64,000 bases of DNA. Origin: Phytohabitans houttuyneae. GTDB lineage: Bacteria; Actinomycetota; Actinomycetes; Mycobacteriales; Micromonosporaceae. Position numbers and translations under genes: made by a program. Within the stretch, counting starts at the first letter, position 1. Every line of letters begins with the position of its first letter. A model generated the notes under the pieces. It searched no databases and had not been told where the DNA came from. It worked only from the letters and a program-made list of their open reading frames with translations. The DNA lies in assembly GCF_011764425.1 (NCBI RefSeq), contig NZ_BLPF01000001.1, positions 3,897,001 through 3,961,000 on the forward strand, given 5' to 3'. Of this stretch, positions 24,967 to 33,497 are shown in pieces.

Positions 24967-26801
24967 GCGTCGATCCCCACCAGCGCGCGGGCGAGGGACT
25001 CGACCACGTCCCTTCCCTCAGCGAGGTTCCGGAGGAACGCCTCCCGCTGGGCTGCTGGGCCGGCGGGCTTCCCGGTCCGCTGGGTGAACTCGGCGGCCTT
25101 CTGCGGGTCGCATGCGCAGTTGTCGCCGCTGCCGCAGCGGTGGCAGTGCGGCGCCGGCAGTTCGACCGCCCGAGCCGCGCCGTCAACGCCGGTGGCGTCC
25201 CAGTCCGCCTGTTCCTCCAGCATCCCAGTCAGGTCCGCGGACAGTGCCTGCCGGCCTGCCTCACGGTGCGCCGTCGCCTCCGGCGTGCCGAGAGACGATG
25301 CATCGATCAGCTCGCCGATCGTCGACTTCGACGCATCGAAGGCCGGCCGCACGCCGCTGCGGACCCAGCGGTCCACCCACGCTAGGCCGCCGCGGTCGAG
25401 GTACTCCTGGCCCCGTGTGACCGTGACGTAAGCGAGCATCGCGTCTTCGCGGACGATCTCCGGCTCGGGATCGTCCTCGGTGGCCTTCGGCTCGCGGAAG
25501 TCGTCGGCGACGCGGACAGTCGGCCACTCGCGGCCTTTGGCCTTGTGCGCTGTGGACACCACGACATCAGCCCGGCTCTCGTCGACCAGCCGGTCAACGG
25601 TGTCGATGACGACATCGGCGCCGTGGGAATCGATGAGCCGGACGAACACCCTCAGGTCTGAGCCTGATGTGTCGTGCTCGGCGTAGTCCTGCACCTCCAG
25701 CCAGCTGGAGAACATGAACAGCTCGGGGTGGTCGGTGCCGCGGCCGTTCTTCAGGTCGATCGCGGCCTCGGCGAGCCGGCGGATATCAGCACCGCCGCCG
25801 ACCAGCGCGGCGCGGCGGCCGGCCTTCGCGGCGGCCATCACCTGGCTCACCGTTTCGGCGTTGGTGCGGCACAGGATCGCGGCCGGAGCCGCCAGAGGGC
25901 CGATCGTGGAGCCGATCTGCTCGAAGCCGCGGAGCCGCAGCGGCGCGTCGAGGATCTCCAGCCACTTGTTGGCTTCGTCGGCGATCGCCGGCCCGAACCG
26001 GAACGATTGCGACAACGTGAGCCGCGCGTCCGCCGCGAACTTCGACATCGCGTCCACGGCGCCGTTCCAGCCGTTGATTGCCTGTGACGCGTCGCCGACC
26101 ATCACCCGCTGGACATCGGTCTGCTGCTCGAAAATGCTGGCCATCACGGGGTTGGCGTCCTGAGCCTCATCCAGCAGCAGGTAGTCGCAGCGCAGCTGCG
26201 GGTCGGAAAGCTGGTAAAGCTTGAGGTAGCAGTTGTGCGTATAGGGCAGTTCGCCGGTGGTGCTGCACAGGTCCGCCCACGCCTCGCGGGCCAGCGGCAC
26301 CACGACGTCGCGGATCACGCGCATCTCGGAGTCCTGGACGCCGTTGATCCGGGCCACGTGCCAGCGGTCGGGTTCCGGGTCCGCAGACTTGCAGAACCGG
26401 TCCACGGCAGCGGTCACGAGTCGGGCGAGCTGCTGTGGTGCGACGAGGGGCATCGTGTCCGACACCTTCACCGGCTCGGTGATCTTTAGGATGCGGGCGA
26501 CCTCCCGAGCCGGCTTCCGCGGGCCGCTCAGCCTGTGCGCGAACCTCTTGCCGACCGGCCCGAACGCGAGCCCGTGCGCGGTCTTGCACCAGGTGGACGA
26601 CGGGAACGACCGCTTCGCCTCGTCGACGAGCGCCCGGTTGTAGGCGACGTAGATGCCCTTCGCCGACGGGCGCGTGCGGGCCGCCATCTTCAACGTGGTC
26701 GACTTCCCGCACCCGGCGCCGGCCTCCACGACGAGTGTGGACCCGACGCGGAAGGCGGCGATGACTGCCTCCTGCTCGCTGGTGGGCCGGTGGCTGTTCA
26801 C
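24963..26801 (-). CDS. SF1A (UvrD/Rep-type) DNA helicase
   Basis: GTG 26801 (GTGA overlap); 162 nt of open frame upstream are shadow. Motif I EAGAGCGKSTT at 26-36, motif Ia VAYNRAL, motif II LLDEAQDANP at 210-218, motif III VGDASQAINGW, motif IV-like SFRFGPAI and motif VI-like VAYVTVTRGQEYLDRG, with STAHKAKGREWPTV. 612 aa, compact for the family and without obvious 1B/2B expansions. A C-terminal Cys cluster (HCHRCGSGDNCAC) could bind zinc. Expected 3'-5' translocase in replication or recombination. Confidence 0.9.
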   Translation of the reverse strand: MNSHRPTSEQEAVIAAFRVGSTLVVEAGAGCGKSTTLKMAARTRPSAKGIYVAYNRALVDEAKRSFPSSTWCKTAHGLAFGPVGKRFAHRLSGPRKPAREVARILKITEPVKVSDTMPLVAPQQLARLVTAAVDRFCKSADPEPDRWHVARINGVQDSEMRVIRDVVVPLAREAWADLCSTTGELPYTHNCYLKLYQLSDPQLRCDYLLLDEAQDANPVMASIFEQQTDVQRVMVGDASQAINGWNGAVDAMSKFAADARLTLSQSFRFGPAIADEANKWLEILDAPLRLRGFEQIGSTIGPLAAPAAILCRTNAETVSQVMAAAKAGRRAALVGGGADIRRLAEAAIDLKNGRGTDHPELFMFSSWLEVQDYAEHDTSGSDLRVFVRLIDSHGADVVIDTVDRLVDESRADVVVSTAHKAKGREWPTVRVADDFREPKATEDDPEPEIVREDAMLAYVTVTRGQEYLDRGGLAWVDRWVRSGVRPAFDASKSTIGELIDASSLGTPEATAHREAGRQALSADLTGMLEEQADWDATGVDGAARAVELPAPHCHRCGSGDNCACDPQKAAEFTQRTGKPAGPAAQREAFLRNLAEGRDVVESLARALVGIDA

Positions 26802-27298
26802 GCTGCGACCTCGCTTTCCGCCTGGGCTGCCTGGGCCAGGAACCGTTCGGCGGCGCGCGCGGCGGCTGCCCTCGCGTCGGTCGAGGGGCGGATCGACACG
26901 CCGCGCGGGGCGCCCCCGGACCGGTATGTCAGCCCGGGGATCACCTCGCCCTGCTCGTCGCACGGGGCACCGCGCTTCGCGGCTGCCTCGCGGACCGCCT
27001 TGTCGAACGCGGGCCGCACGTGGACGGTGGTCTCCACCTCCGTGGGGTGGCGCTTGGCGACCCAGGCGAGGTACGCGTCGGGGTCGGTGACGTCCACGCT
27101 GTCCGAGGTGAGGGACAGCGGCACGGTGCCGACGCCGGGGATCCGCCAGGTCGGGGCCACGCCGTCACGCTCCAGCTCGGCACGGGCCTGCGAGTCCAGC
27201 GCCGCGCGGGCACGCTGCGCCTTCTCCTTCGCGGCGTCGGCGACGGCGGACCAGAACAGTGCGTCCTGCGCCAGCTCGGCGCGGTTCGGGGCGGTCAT
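26798..27298 (-). CDS. hypothetical phage protein (166 aa), recombination-operon member
   Basis: ATG 27298 overlaps the ATPase stop. Central piece PTWRIPGVGTVPLSLTSDSV, followed by DPDAYLAWVAKRHPTEVETT, with helical ends. It sits between the AAA_24 ATPase and the helicase, a position often used for an annealing or exonuclease accessory factor, but I see no such motif. Confidence 0.6.
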   Translation of the reverse strand: MTAPNRAELAQDALFWSAVADAAKEKAQRARAALDSQARAELERDGVAPTWRIPGVGTVPLSLTSDSVDVTDPDAYLAWVAKRHPTEVETTVHVRPAFDKAVREAAAKRGAPCDEQGEVIPGLTYRSGGAPRGVSIRPSTDARAAAARAAERFLAQAAQAESEVAA

Positions 27299-28185
27299 GA
27301 CGCCACCGCGACGGGACGCCGCTCGTGTCCGAGCCGGACGATCATGGCGCCGAGGGTGGTGTCGTCGCCGTGCTCGTCGATGATGGCGGCGCCCAGCATG
27401 CGCCGCTCCTTGACTTCCTGGTGCAACGCGCGCAGGTCGTTGTACGTCATCTCCTGCCTCAGCGCTTGGTCCCGGTACTCCAAGGCATCCGGTGACGGGG
27501 TTCCGTCCGAGCACCACTCAGCGATCACTGCGGCGGTCTCCACGCCTGGCTTGGTGATCTGCGCGTCCTGCAGGTCCTCGCACGTCGACTTGGTGACCGT
27601 CATAACGTGGTCGCGATCCAGCTCACCCACGATGGAGAACTCGTACTCAACGCCCTCGCGCTGCTCAGGCTTGAGCCCGACCTTGGTGGGCTTCGCCTTG
27701 CCGTTGACGGTCTCCACGACGTAGGCCGTCTTAACGCGCATGGTGACGATGACGTGGCCCGGGTAGGAGAGAACGGCGTCGAGCATCGCGTTCTCGATCG
27801 GCCTGTACTCCTTCCAGCCGGCGGAAAACTTGCCTCCCTTGGCCGTGTCGTGTGCGTCGACGAACTCCAGCGCGCCGCCGGTGCCCATCCAGTAGTGGGA
27901 GAACGAGTCGATGACGATGGCGCCGTAGCCGGCCGCACCGGCCTGGGCGAGGAGCTTGGTGAGGTCGCGCGGGTCGAACCGCTCGGGAGCGAAGTGGTCG
28001 AACTTGAAGCGCCGCTGGTGCTCCTTCATCCGCCCGCGCTCGGTGTCGATCGCAGCAACCTTGTCGGCAAGGTTGGTGGCGAGCGTGAGGGCGGTGAAGG
28101 TTTTGCCGCTGCCTGCCGGGCCGTGCAGTGCGATCCGGGCCTTCACGGCTTCCTTGGCGGCTGGCTTGAAAGGGTTCTCAGTCAC
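27295..28185 (-). CDS. AAA_24 / Sak4-like RecA-fold ATPase
   Basis: GTG 28185 starts TENPFKPAAKEAVKARIALHG. Walker A GPAGSGKT at 22-29, then AAIDTERGRMKEHQ and Walker B YGAIVIDSFSHYW; a C-terminal helical domain extends to 296 aa. This is the phage AAA_24 (PF13479) group related to Sak4 single-strand annealing ATPases. It is the first gene of the long leftward unit that starts at the control region on its right. Confidence 0.85.
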   Translation of the reverse strand: MTENPFKPAAKEAVKARIALHGPAGSGKTFTALTLATNLADKVAAIDTERGRMKEHQRRFKFDHFAPERFDPRDLTKLLAQAGAAGYGAIVIDSFSHYWMGTGGALEFVDAHDTAKGGKFSAGWKEYRPIENAMLDAVLSYPGHVIVTMRVKTAYVVETVNGKAKPTKVGLKPEQREGVEYEFSIVGELDRDHVMTVTKSTCEDLQDAQITKPGVETAAVIAEWCSDGTPSPDALEYRDQALRQEMTYNDLRALHQEVKERRMLGAAIIDEHGDDTTLGAMIVRLGHERRPVAVAS

Positions 28186-28285
28186 GAGGTTCTCGCTTCC
28201 TGTCGTGGCGGCGGTTTCATCTGCGGAGGCCCGTTGTTTGGGGAGTCGCAGGTGTGGCGCCGGCAGGTGAGGATCCAAATGCCCC

Positions 28286-28367
28286 CTAGTCACATGACTA
28301 GTTAGGCATGTGACTAGAGTGGCACCCCTTGTCCGCTAGTCAAGTGACAAGTAGCGTGTTGACTATG
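28286..28367. promoter_or_regulatory. operator cluster between divergent genes (TGACTAG half-sites)
   Basis: CTAGTCACATGACTAG at 28286-28301 is two inverted TGACTAG half-sites with a 2-bp centre. CTAGTCAAGTGACAAG at 28336-28351 has the same geometry with mismatches. Further half-sites are TGACTAG at 28311-28317 and TTGACTA at 28359-28365. A dimeric repressor binding both promoters is the obvious interpretation. The remaining 28186-28285 holds no gene. Confidence 0.7.
28329..28367 (+). promoter_or_regulatory. leaderless promoter of the rightward HTH gene
   Basis: TTGTCC at 28329-28334, 17-bp spacer, TAGCGT at 28352-28357, ATG at 28365, which is 7 nt downstream of the -10. No ribosome site is present. 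The operator CTAGTCAAGTGACAAG fills the spacer exactly, so binding would block the promoter. Confidence 0.6.
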
Positions 28368-28673
28368 TTGCTGAGCGTGGAAGAGGTGATGGGCGCCGCA
28401 GAGATCGCCGACCTGCTCGGCGTCAGCCGCCAGCGCGTCCAGCAACTCGTCTCGCGCCCGGACTTCCCACCGCCGGCGACAACGCTGGCGATGGGAAAGA
28501 TCTGGCTGGCCAGCGACGTTCGCGCATGGGTACGCGAGCATCGCCCCGAACTCGCCGACCAGGAGACGCCCAGCGCCGCCCCGCCGCTCGGCAGACGACA
28601 CGGATCGCGCACCAGCCGGATGCCGAAGGGGAAGGACTCTCGGCCCCCCAGGCGAAGACCGAAGGACGACTGA
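28365..28673 (+). CDS. MerR/AlpA-like HTH DNA-binding protein (102 aa)
   Basis: ATG 28365 follows the leaderless promoter; an internal ATG at 28389 has a weak ribosome site. The HTH reads GAAEIADLLGVSRQRVQQLV, then SRPDFPPPATTLAMGKIWLASD, the layout of AlpA/excisionase-like winged helices, followed by a disordered, very basic tail. It is convergent with the next gene. Regulator of its own divergent region or a recombination directionality factor are both possible. Confidence 0.75.
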   Translation: MLLSVEEVMGAAEIADLLGVSRQRVQQLVSRPDFPPPATTLAMGKIWLASDVRAWVREHRPELADQETPSAAPPLGRRHGSRTSRMPKGKDSRPPRRRPKDD

Positions 28674-28678
28674 CGCGT

Positions 28679-29047
28679 TCACGGTTGCCTCCGCTCAACC
28701 GCGACCACGCACATCGGGCACAGCGGACCAGCCGCCTCCCCGGAAAGCCGGAACAACACCGTCGACGAACCGCACCACCAACGCACCATCTGCCCGACCA
28801 GGCGGCCGTCGCGCCAAGCCGTGTACACGCCGTCGGCGATGTGGGTCAGGTAGCCGCGCGCGTGAGTGGACTCGCCGTAGGGCAGGCAGCGAGCCGACCG
28901 GTACACGGTGACGCCATACTTCGACAGGACACGGCCGGGCTCGCGCCAGCCGGCAGGTTTGCGGTTACGGCCCCAGAAGAAGCGGCCAGTGGCGGCGGAG
29001 AACGCCCAGCGGACGTCACGGTCGGCGATCTCAGGCACAGCCGTCAC
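28679..29047 (-). CDS. hypothetical phage protein (122 aa)
   Basis: Start taken as GTG 29047, overlapping the upstream membrane gene by 17 nt; the start is uncertain. Aromatic- and Arg-rich: VRWAFSAATGRFFWGRNRK, later WWCGSSTVLFRLSG, and a CPMC pair near the end. No family recognised. It ends 5 nt from the convergent HTH gene. Confidence 0.55.
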   Translation of the reverse strand: MTAVPEIADRDVRWAFSAATGRFFWGRNRKPAGWREPGRVLSKYGVTVYRSARCLPYGESTHARGYLTHIADGVYTAWRDGRLVGQMVRWWCGSSTVLFRLSGEAAGPLCPMCVVAVERRQP

Positions 29048-29297
29048 CACCCGCCGACTTCTCGGCCTCAGCCCGCTCCCGGCGAACCGCCGCCATCGCC
29101 GCCACGAACTTGGGGAACAGCCAGCCCGTCGCGGCCACACCGAACACGGCAATGGGCAGCGTGGCCAAGCCGACGATCCCAGCGAGGGTGTGCCACCCGG
29201 CCACCCGTAGTGCGGTGGCACAGCCGGCCAGGATCCAGCAGGCGATCATAGAAGCGCCGATCGCGGCGGCGTAGCGGTCGCTGTACGGGCGCCTCAT
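29031..29297 (-). CDS. small membrane protein, two predicted TM helices (88 aa)
   Basis: ATG 29297 overlaps the repressor stop. Two hydrophobic segments (AAAIGASMIACWILAGCATAL and the stretch starting AGIVGLATLPIAVFGVAATG) are followed by a charged helix. No homology recognised. Confidence 0.65.
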   Translation of the reverse strand: MRRPYSDRYAAAIGASMIACWILAGCATALRVAGWHTLAGIVGLATLPIAVFGVAATGWLFPKFVAAMAAVRRERAEAEKSAGGDGCA

Positions 29298-29719
29298 CCC
29301 GCGCCACCACCCGACTTCTGCTCGGCGACCACGTCGGCGTGGTGATTGCGGGCCATCTCTAGCCCTTCCGCACGGCCCCGGTAGCGAACAGCGGTCGTGA
29401 CGTCGAACGCCGCCCACGCCTCGTCGGCCAGGTGCCGATAGACGCGCTCCGACTCGGTGACCCGGCGAGCCAACTCCAGCCACGGCGACGCCTCGACGGC
29501 GAGCGGCGCGGTACCAGTCAGGTCGGCGATCGTCGTGCCCAACGCGTCGGCCAGCGCGACGAGGTTGACAACGCCGATGTCGCCCTGGCGTCCGCCCTCC
29601 ACGTTGGTGATCGAGGCGCGGGACAGGCCCACCCTGTCGGCGAGTTGCTGCTGGGTCATGCCGTGGGCGATCCGCAGAGCCCGGACTCGCTGGCCAAGGG
29701 TTGCGAGCAGGTCAGCCAT
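29294..29719 (-). CDS. XRE-family transcriptional regulator (141 aa)
   Basis: ATG 29719. A textbook Cro/C1 HTH occupies residues 9-65: RVRALRIAHGMTQQQLADRV, then GLSRASITNVEGGRQ. The C-terminal helical half has no peptidase signature, so it is not a LexA/CI-type self-cleaving repressor. Overlaps the upstream gene by 8 nt. Confidence 0.88.
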   Translation of the reverse strand: MADLLATLGQRVRALRIAHGMTQQQLADRVGLSRASITNVEGGRQGDIGVVNLVALADALGTTIADLTGTAPLAVEASPWLELARRVTESERVYRHLADEAWAAFDVTTAVRYRGRAEGLEMARNHHADVVAEQKSGGGAG

Positions 29720-30284
29720 GCGAACCACCCCGCGGCGCGCGGCCCGATCCGACACAGCGGTCGAAGCCCACACTGTGCAGCCGCACCAGACCGTCCACGG
29801 TGAGCGCGTAGGACCGCTGGCAGCCCACACACTTCCCGCGACCCGGCGACGGACGTCGAGGCTTGATCCCGGTGTGCTTACGGCACACCTGCAGCCACCG
29901 GCCCGACTCGGGGTCACGCCGCTCTGCGACCGCCTCGACGTCGCAGCCGCCCCAGTCACACGTGCCGGTCGGCCAGCCAGCCACCCGCAGATCGGCGCGC
30001 TTCGGCACCCACAGCGCCCAGCGGCCGCATCCATCGCACTGCCTCTGGACGGCGACGATCATCGCGTTGTCGGCCCAGCCCGACGCCGCGACATAGCCGG
30101 CCGGCTGCGGGACATGGTTCGCGACGTTCGGGCACGTGGTGTCGCTGTCGAACTCCAGCACCGGCCGGCCAGCAGGCACGGTGGTCGGGGTGTGGAAGCC
30201 GTTGACCTTCGCGACACCGCCGAGGTCCGGGTCGACGGTCGCCGGGGCCGCTGCGCCGGCGGCCTTGCCGCGCCCGCGCCTCAC
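29712..30284 (-). CDS. multi-zinc hypothetical protein (190 aa)
   Basis: GTG 30284 overlaps the phosphatase stop (GTGA). At least four Cys pairs are visible: CDGCGRWALWVP, CDWGGC, VCRKH and GKCVGCQRSYAL; this indicates two zinc sites. A basic N-terminus (RRGRGKAAG) suggests nucleic-acid binding. Family unknown. Confidence 0.6.
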   Translation of the reverse strand: MRRGRGKAAGAAAPATVDPDLGGVAKVNGFHTPTTVPAGRPVLEFDSDTTCPNVANHVPQPAGYVAASGWADNAMIVAVQRQCDGCGRWALWVPKRADLRVAGWPTGTCDWGGCDVEAVAERRDPESGRWLQVCRKHTGIKPRRPSPGRGKCVGCQRSYALTVDGLVRLHSVGFDRCVGSGRAPRGGSHG

Positions 30285-30736
30285 CGCGCACCCCGCAGGT
30301 AGGCGAGAAAGTGCTCGTTGAACAACGCCCACCGCGACCGCCGCGCACGCACCAAGTCGATGGCCGCCTCGACGTCATGACCCAGGCGCACGAGCGTGAG
30401 GGCGGTGACCGGCCCTGACCGGTTGTAGCCAGCCTGGCAGCGGACGAGGACACGGGCGCCGGTCATCACGGTGGCGGCGGCGAGATCGGCAAGCTGCCCG
30501 GCGGCGACGGCGTCCGAATCCAGCAGGACACCGTCGGGGATGCGCAGGTGCCGGTGTTCGACGCTGTCGGCGGGCCCGCATCCGTCGCGGTGGTAGAGGG
30601 AGATGACGAGGTCGAACTCGTCGGCGACGACCGCGGTCCGAACGCGGCCGTCGGCGTCACGCCAGTCATGGCCGCCCTGCCACAGGCCCGGGACGATTTC
30701 GTTCCATGGCGCGTCGGCGTACGGAGGCCCGATCAC
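30281..30736 (-). CDS. dual-specificity/tyrosine-phosphatase-like protein
   Basis: 151 aa with the PTP loop VRCQAGYNRSG: nucleophile C100 and R106 in the C-x5-R arrangement. IPDGVLLD at about 66-73 can supply the general-acid Asp, and WNEIVPGLWQGG opens the fold as in dual-specificity phosphatases. ATG 30736 overlaps the upstream membrane gene. The substrate could be phosphoprotein, a nucleotide or a lipid; it lies between regulators and the membrane/GT2 block. Confidence 0.85.
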   Translation of the reverse strand: MIGPPYADAPWNEIVPGLWQGGHDWRDADGRVRTAVVADEFDLVISLYHRDGCGPADSVEHRHLRIPDGVLLDSDAVAAGQLADLAAATVMTGARVLVRCQAGYNRSGPVTALTLVRLGHDVEAAIDLVRARRSRWALFNEHFLAYLRGAR

Positions 30737-31071
30737 TTCGCACCCCGTGTGGTGATTGGGAGGAACGCGGTGGCGTCGGGTTCGTCGGAGGCGCGCGGCA
30801 GCAGCATCGTCGACGCCTCAGTCGCGGCGGGCTGCCTGCGGGTGCAGGCGACCGACGTGGCGCGGCGAGGACCGCGGTGACGGGCAGCCTGCCGCCGCGG
30901 CGCGACCGCCGCCCGGCGCGCCAGCGCGCGTCGGAAGACCGTCCACAGCGGACTGACGCGGACCAGGACTGCCAGGCCGCCGGCCAGCAGCACCGCGCCG
31001 ACGACGACGGGAATCCGGTTCGCGCCGGGGAAGACCGCGATGACCAGCCAGTCCCAAAGGTTCAGGTTCAC
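30733..31071 (-). CDS. membrane protein with basic cytoplasmic tail (112 aa)
   Basis: GTG 31071 (GTGA). Two hydrophobic stretches (LWDWLVIAVFPG and IPVVVGAVLLAGGLAVLV) precede a long Arg/Ala-rich tail. No known family. First of six small membrane-protein genes grouped around the glycosyltransferase. Confidence 0.6.
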   Translation of the reverse strand: MNLNLWDWLVIAVFPGANRIPVVVGAVLLAGGLAVLVRVSPLWTVFRRALARRAAVAPRRQAARHRGPRRATSVACTRRQPAATEASTMLLPRASDEPDATAFLPITTRGAK

Positions 31072-31724
31072 GCCCGCACCTGCCTCGCCGCGTGCCGCGC
31101 GCTGTACTGCTGGGCGCCGCCGAGGCGTAGCAGCCTGCGGGCAAACGAGGCCGCCGCATCTGCGGCGAGCACTGCCGCCTGGCTGGCCGGCCACACCGCC
31201 AGCTGCTGGTCGCCGCGCACGACCGCTGAGCTCACGCGGTCGACGGCGGCCGGACCGTCGCCGGCCGGGCCCGGATCCACGTCGGCGAGGGACTCCGGTC
31301 TGCCTCTCGGCGCGAGGACGACGGTGGCGCCAGTCCGCTGCAGGCCGTCGACGAGGTTGGCGGCGTGGCCGAGCCGGTCAACAGCCCCGTCCAGCACCAT
31401 CGTCCGCTGGCCGGCCAGCCGGCCCTCCGCGGCGGCGCCCGGCGACTCGGCGCCGTAGGCCGGCATCCGCGCGAGCTCGACCCGGCCGACCGGGACCGGT
31501 GTCACCGGCACACCCACCGGCCCCGAACCGGGACGCGTGGCTGCCGCAAAAGCGGCCCGCACCGTCCGGGCGAGGATCCGCCAGGCGCCCGGCCCGGTGT
31601 ATCCGTCGGCGCGGTCCTTCAGCCGCCAGATGTACGGCAGGACGAGCGTCACCGTCAGGCCGACACCGGACACGAATCCCCAGCCGGCGAGAACCCACCC
31701 AGCAGAGGTCATGGATTCGGGCAT
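31068..31724 (-). CDS. membrane-anchored protein (218 aa)
   Basis: ATG 31724. One N-terminal TM segment (WVLAGWGFVSGVGLTVTLVL) followed by YIWRLKDRADGYTGPGAWR and an Ala/Val/Pro-rich region with no catalytic motif. The distal half (GRPESLADVDPGPAGDG onward) looks mixed and helical. Family unknown. Confidence 0.6.
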   Translation of the reverse strand: MPESMTSAGWVLAGWGFVSGVGLTVTLVLPYIWRLKDRADGYTGPGAWRILARTVRAAFAAATRPGSGPVGVPVTPVPVGRVELARMPAYGAESPGAAAEGRLAGQRTMVLDGAVDRLGHAANLVDGLQRTGATVVLAPRGRPESLADVDPGPAGDGPAAVDRVSSAVVRGDQQLAVWPASQAAVLAADAAASFARRLLRLGGAQQYSARHAARQVRA

Positions 31725-31726
31725 GA

Positions 31727-32005
31727 TCAGTCCTCCCGTGCAAGCTCAGGGCTCGGGTAGAAGTCGGTGAGGCGGCGGTCGACGTCGGCGAGGTCGGCCA
31801 GCGAGCCGGCGGCGATCCCCGTGAACGCCGCACGGACCCGGACCGACCGGCGGTACGCGGCCAGCCGGGGCGCCATGTAGATGCGCCACACGCCGACGGC
31901 CAGCGCCGCGACGCCGGCGAGAAGCGCCGCCGCGGCCAGGAGCGGAAGAAGCAGCAGCAGGACCACCGCACCAGCGGCCGCGGCGAAGTCCCTTGCGCCG
32001 TTCAT
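31727..32005 (-). CDS. small membrane protein (92 aa)
   Basis: ATG 32005 overlaps the next gene's stop. A single long, Leu/Ala-only TM stretch (GAVVLLLLLPLLAAAALLAG), then WRIYMAPRLAAYRRSVRVR and an acidic C-terminus. No family recognised. Confidence 0.6.
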   Translation of the reverse strand: MNGARDFAAAAGAVVLLLLLPLLAAAALLAGVAALAVGVWRIYMAPRLAAYRRSVRVRAAFTGIAAGSLADLADVDRRLTDFYPSPELARED

Positions 32006-32151
32006 CGCGCACCCCGCACCCGGCCGGCTGCCCAGCGCGCGCCGCGGTACACACCCACCGCCGCCGCGACAGGCGGCGCCATCAGGGCCACGACGACGGC
32101 GATGCCGATGCCCGCCAGGACAGTGCCTGCGCCGCGCGGATCCCGCCTCAC
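32002..32151 (-). CDS. 49-residue membrane microprotein
   Basis: GTG 32151 shares GTGA with the glycosyltransferase stop and its own stop overlaps the following ATG, so it is sandwiched with no free base. One TM helix (VLAGIGIAVVVALMAPPVAA) with basic ends (RRDPRG, RVRGAR). Its conserved coupling to the GT2 gene argues for a partner role. Confidence 0.55.
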   Translation of the reverse strand: MRRDPRGAGTVLAGIGIAVVVALMAPPVAAAVGVYRGARWAAGRVRGAR

Positions 32152-33497
32152 CGTGCACCCGCCATGGCAACCTCGACGGTCTGGCGGGTGCCCCACCCGG
32201 TGCGCCAGCAAGTGGCCACCCCGTACCAGCGGATCGCCCGCAGCACCACCAAGGCCCAGACGACCGCGACCGGCGTCAACGCCCAAGTCGCCCACTGGTA
32301 GGCCAGCGACTGGTCGGAGCGGCGAACGGTCATGTACCGCAGGGTTTGTGCGTAGCCGATGATCAGGGGGACCGCGACCAGCCACGGCACCACCGACACA
32401 TCCGGGTCGGTGATCGGGGCGAACACGGCGACGGCGAAGAACACGACCGCGGCGACCACGGTTTGCGCCCAGCGCAGCAGGTGGGCCCAGTACGCGAACG
32501 ACGTCAGCGGCAGGTACCGCAGCCGCCACCACGAGCGGATGAAGCTGCCGCGCATCCACCGCAGGAACATGCGCGCGAAGTGCCCGGTCGTCTCCGGCAT
32601 GAGCGAGAACGCGTAGGCGGTCGGCTGCTGCACTGTGCGCCCGCGGAGCATCGCGAACAGGGTCAGCATCGAGTCGTCGGAGAACGGCACCCGCCGGCCG
32701 AAGAACGTCTCCGACAGGTACGCCTCCAGGCTGTCCCGCACCACGGCGGCCCGGTAGACGGCGATCGGCCCCGAGTTGACCCACACCGACCCGAACACCG
32801 ACAGGCTCGACCGGTCGGTGAGTTGCCCGGCGACGAACCACAGGTCCGTGAACCGGGTGAGGAAGCTTCGGCGGACGTTGGCGGCCATGACGATCCCGGC
32901 CACCGACTGCACCCGCTCATCGGCGAGCGGCTTCAGCAGCTCCTCGAGCGCGTGCGGGTCGGAGACGGTGTCGGAGTCGACCGTCCAGTACACGTCCGCG
33001 CCGGGCGTCGAATCGACGACCGCTCCTTGTGCGTGTCGCTTGCCGGCGTTGTCCTGCCGGAACCACGCCGCTGTGATCCCGGCCAGCGGCGCAGCCTGCA
33101 GAAACCACGCCTTGACGGGCGTGTAGTCGACCGCGGTGGAGCCGTCGTCGACGACGTAGATGATGTTGGGTTTCCGGGTCTGCCCGACCATGGACACCAG
33201 GCAGGCCTTCAGCGCGGCCGGGTCCTCGTGGAAGGCGGGCACGATCGCAACCACGTTCAGCTGGTCGAGCTTCAGCCGGTCGTGGACACCGACCTTCGCC
33301 GGCCGTTCGAGGTAGGCGACGCCGAGCTGCCACACCAGCAGCCCGAACATGGCCGCGTACACGTAGGTGAACCGGTGCCCAGCACCGTTGACCGCGCCGA
33401 TGAGGGCGACGACGTGGTGGGCGGCCCACACCGCCGCAGCCGCCAGGACGACAGCTGCAGCGGCCAGGAGCCGCGTCGGGACGAGCCGGGCGGTCAC
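32148..33497 (-). CDS. processive family-2 glycosyltransferase, hyaluronan-synthase-like
   Basis: GTG 33497 overlaps the upstream stop. 449 aa: two N-terminal TM helices (about 10-35, 44-62), then a GT-A domain with VVDDGS at 115-120, DSD at 174-176, SGPIAVYR at 242-249, SDDSMLT at 273-279 and RWMRGSF at 313-319, and three to four C-terminal TM helices (from about 343). This order matches HasA/NodC-type synthases that make and export a polysaccharide; the QxxRW motif is reduced to FLRW. The donor sugar cannot be told. It is unusual inside a phage-type early region. Confidence 0.85.
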   Translation of the reverse strand: MTARLVPTRLLAAAAVVLAAAAVWAAHHVVALIGAVNGAGHRFTYVYAAMFGLLVWQLGVAYLERPAKVGVHDRLKLDQLNVVAIVPAFHEDPAALKACLVSMVGQTRKPNIIYVVDDGSTAVDYTPVKAWFLQAAPLAGITAAWFRQDNAGKRHAQGAVVDSTPGADVYWTVDSDTVSDPHALEELLKPLADERVQSVAGIVMAANVRRSFLTRFTDLWFVAGQLTDRSSLSVFGSVWVNSGPIAVYRAAVVRDSLEAYLSETFFGRRVPFSDDSMLTLFAMLRGRTVQQPTAYAFSLMPETTGHFARMFLRWMRGSFIRSWWRLRYLPLTSFAYWAHLLRWAQTVVAAVVFFAVAVFAPITDPDVSVVPWLVAVPLIIGYAQTLRYMTVRRSDQSLAYQWATWALTPVAVVWALVVLRAIRWYGVATCWRTGWGTRQTVEVAMAGAR

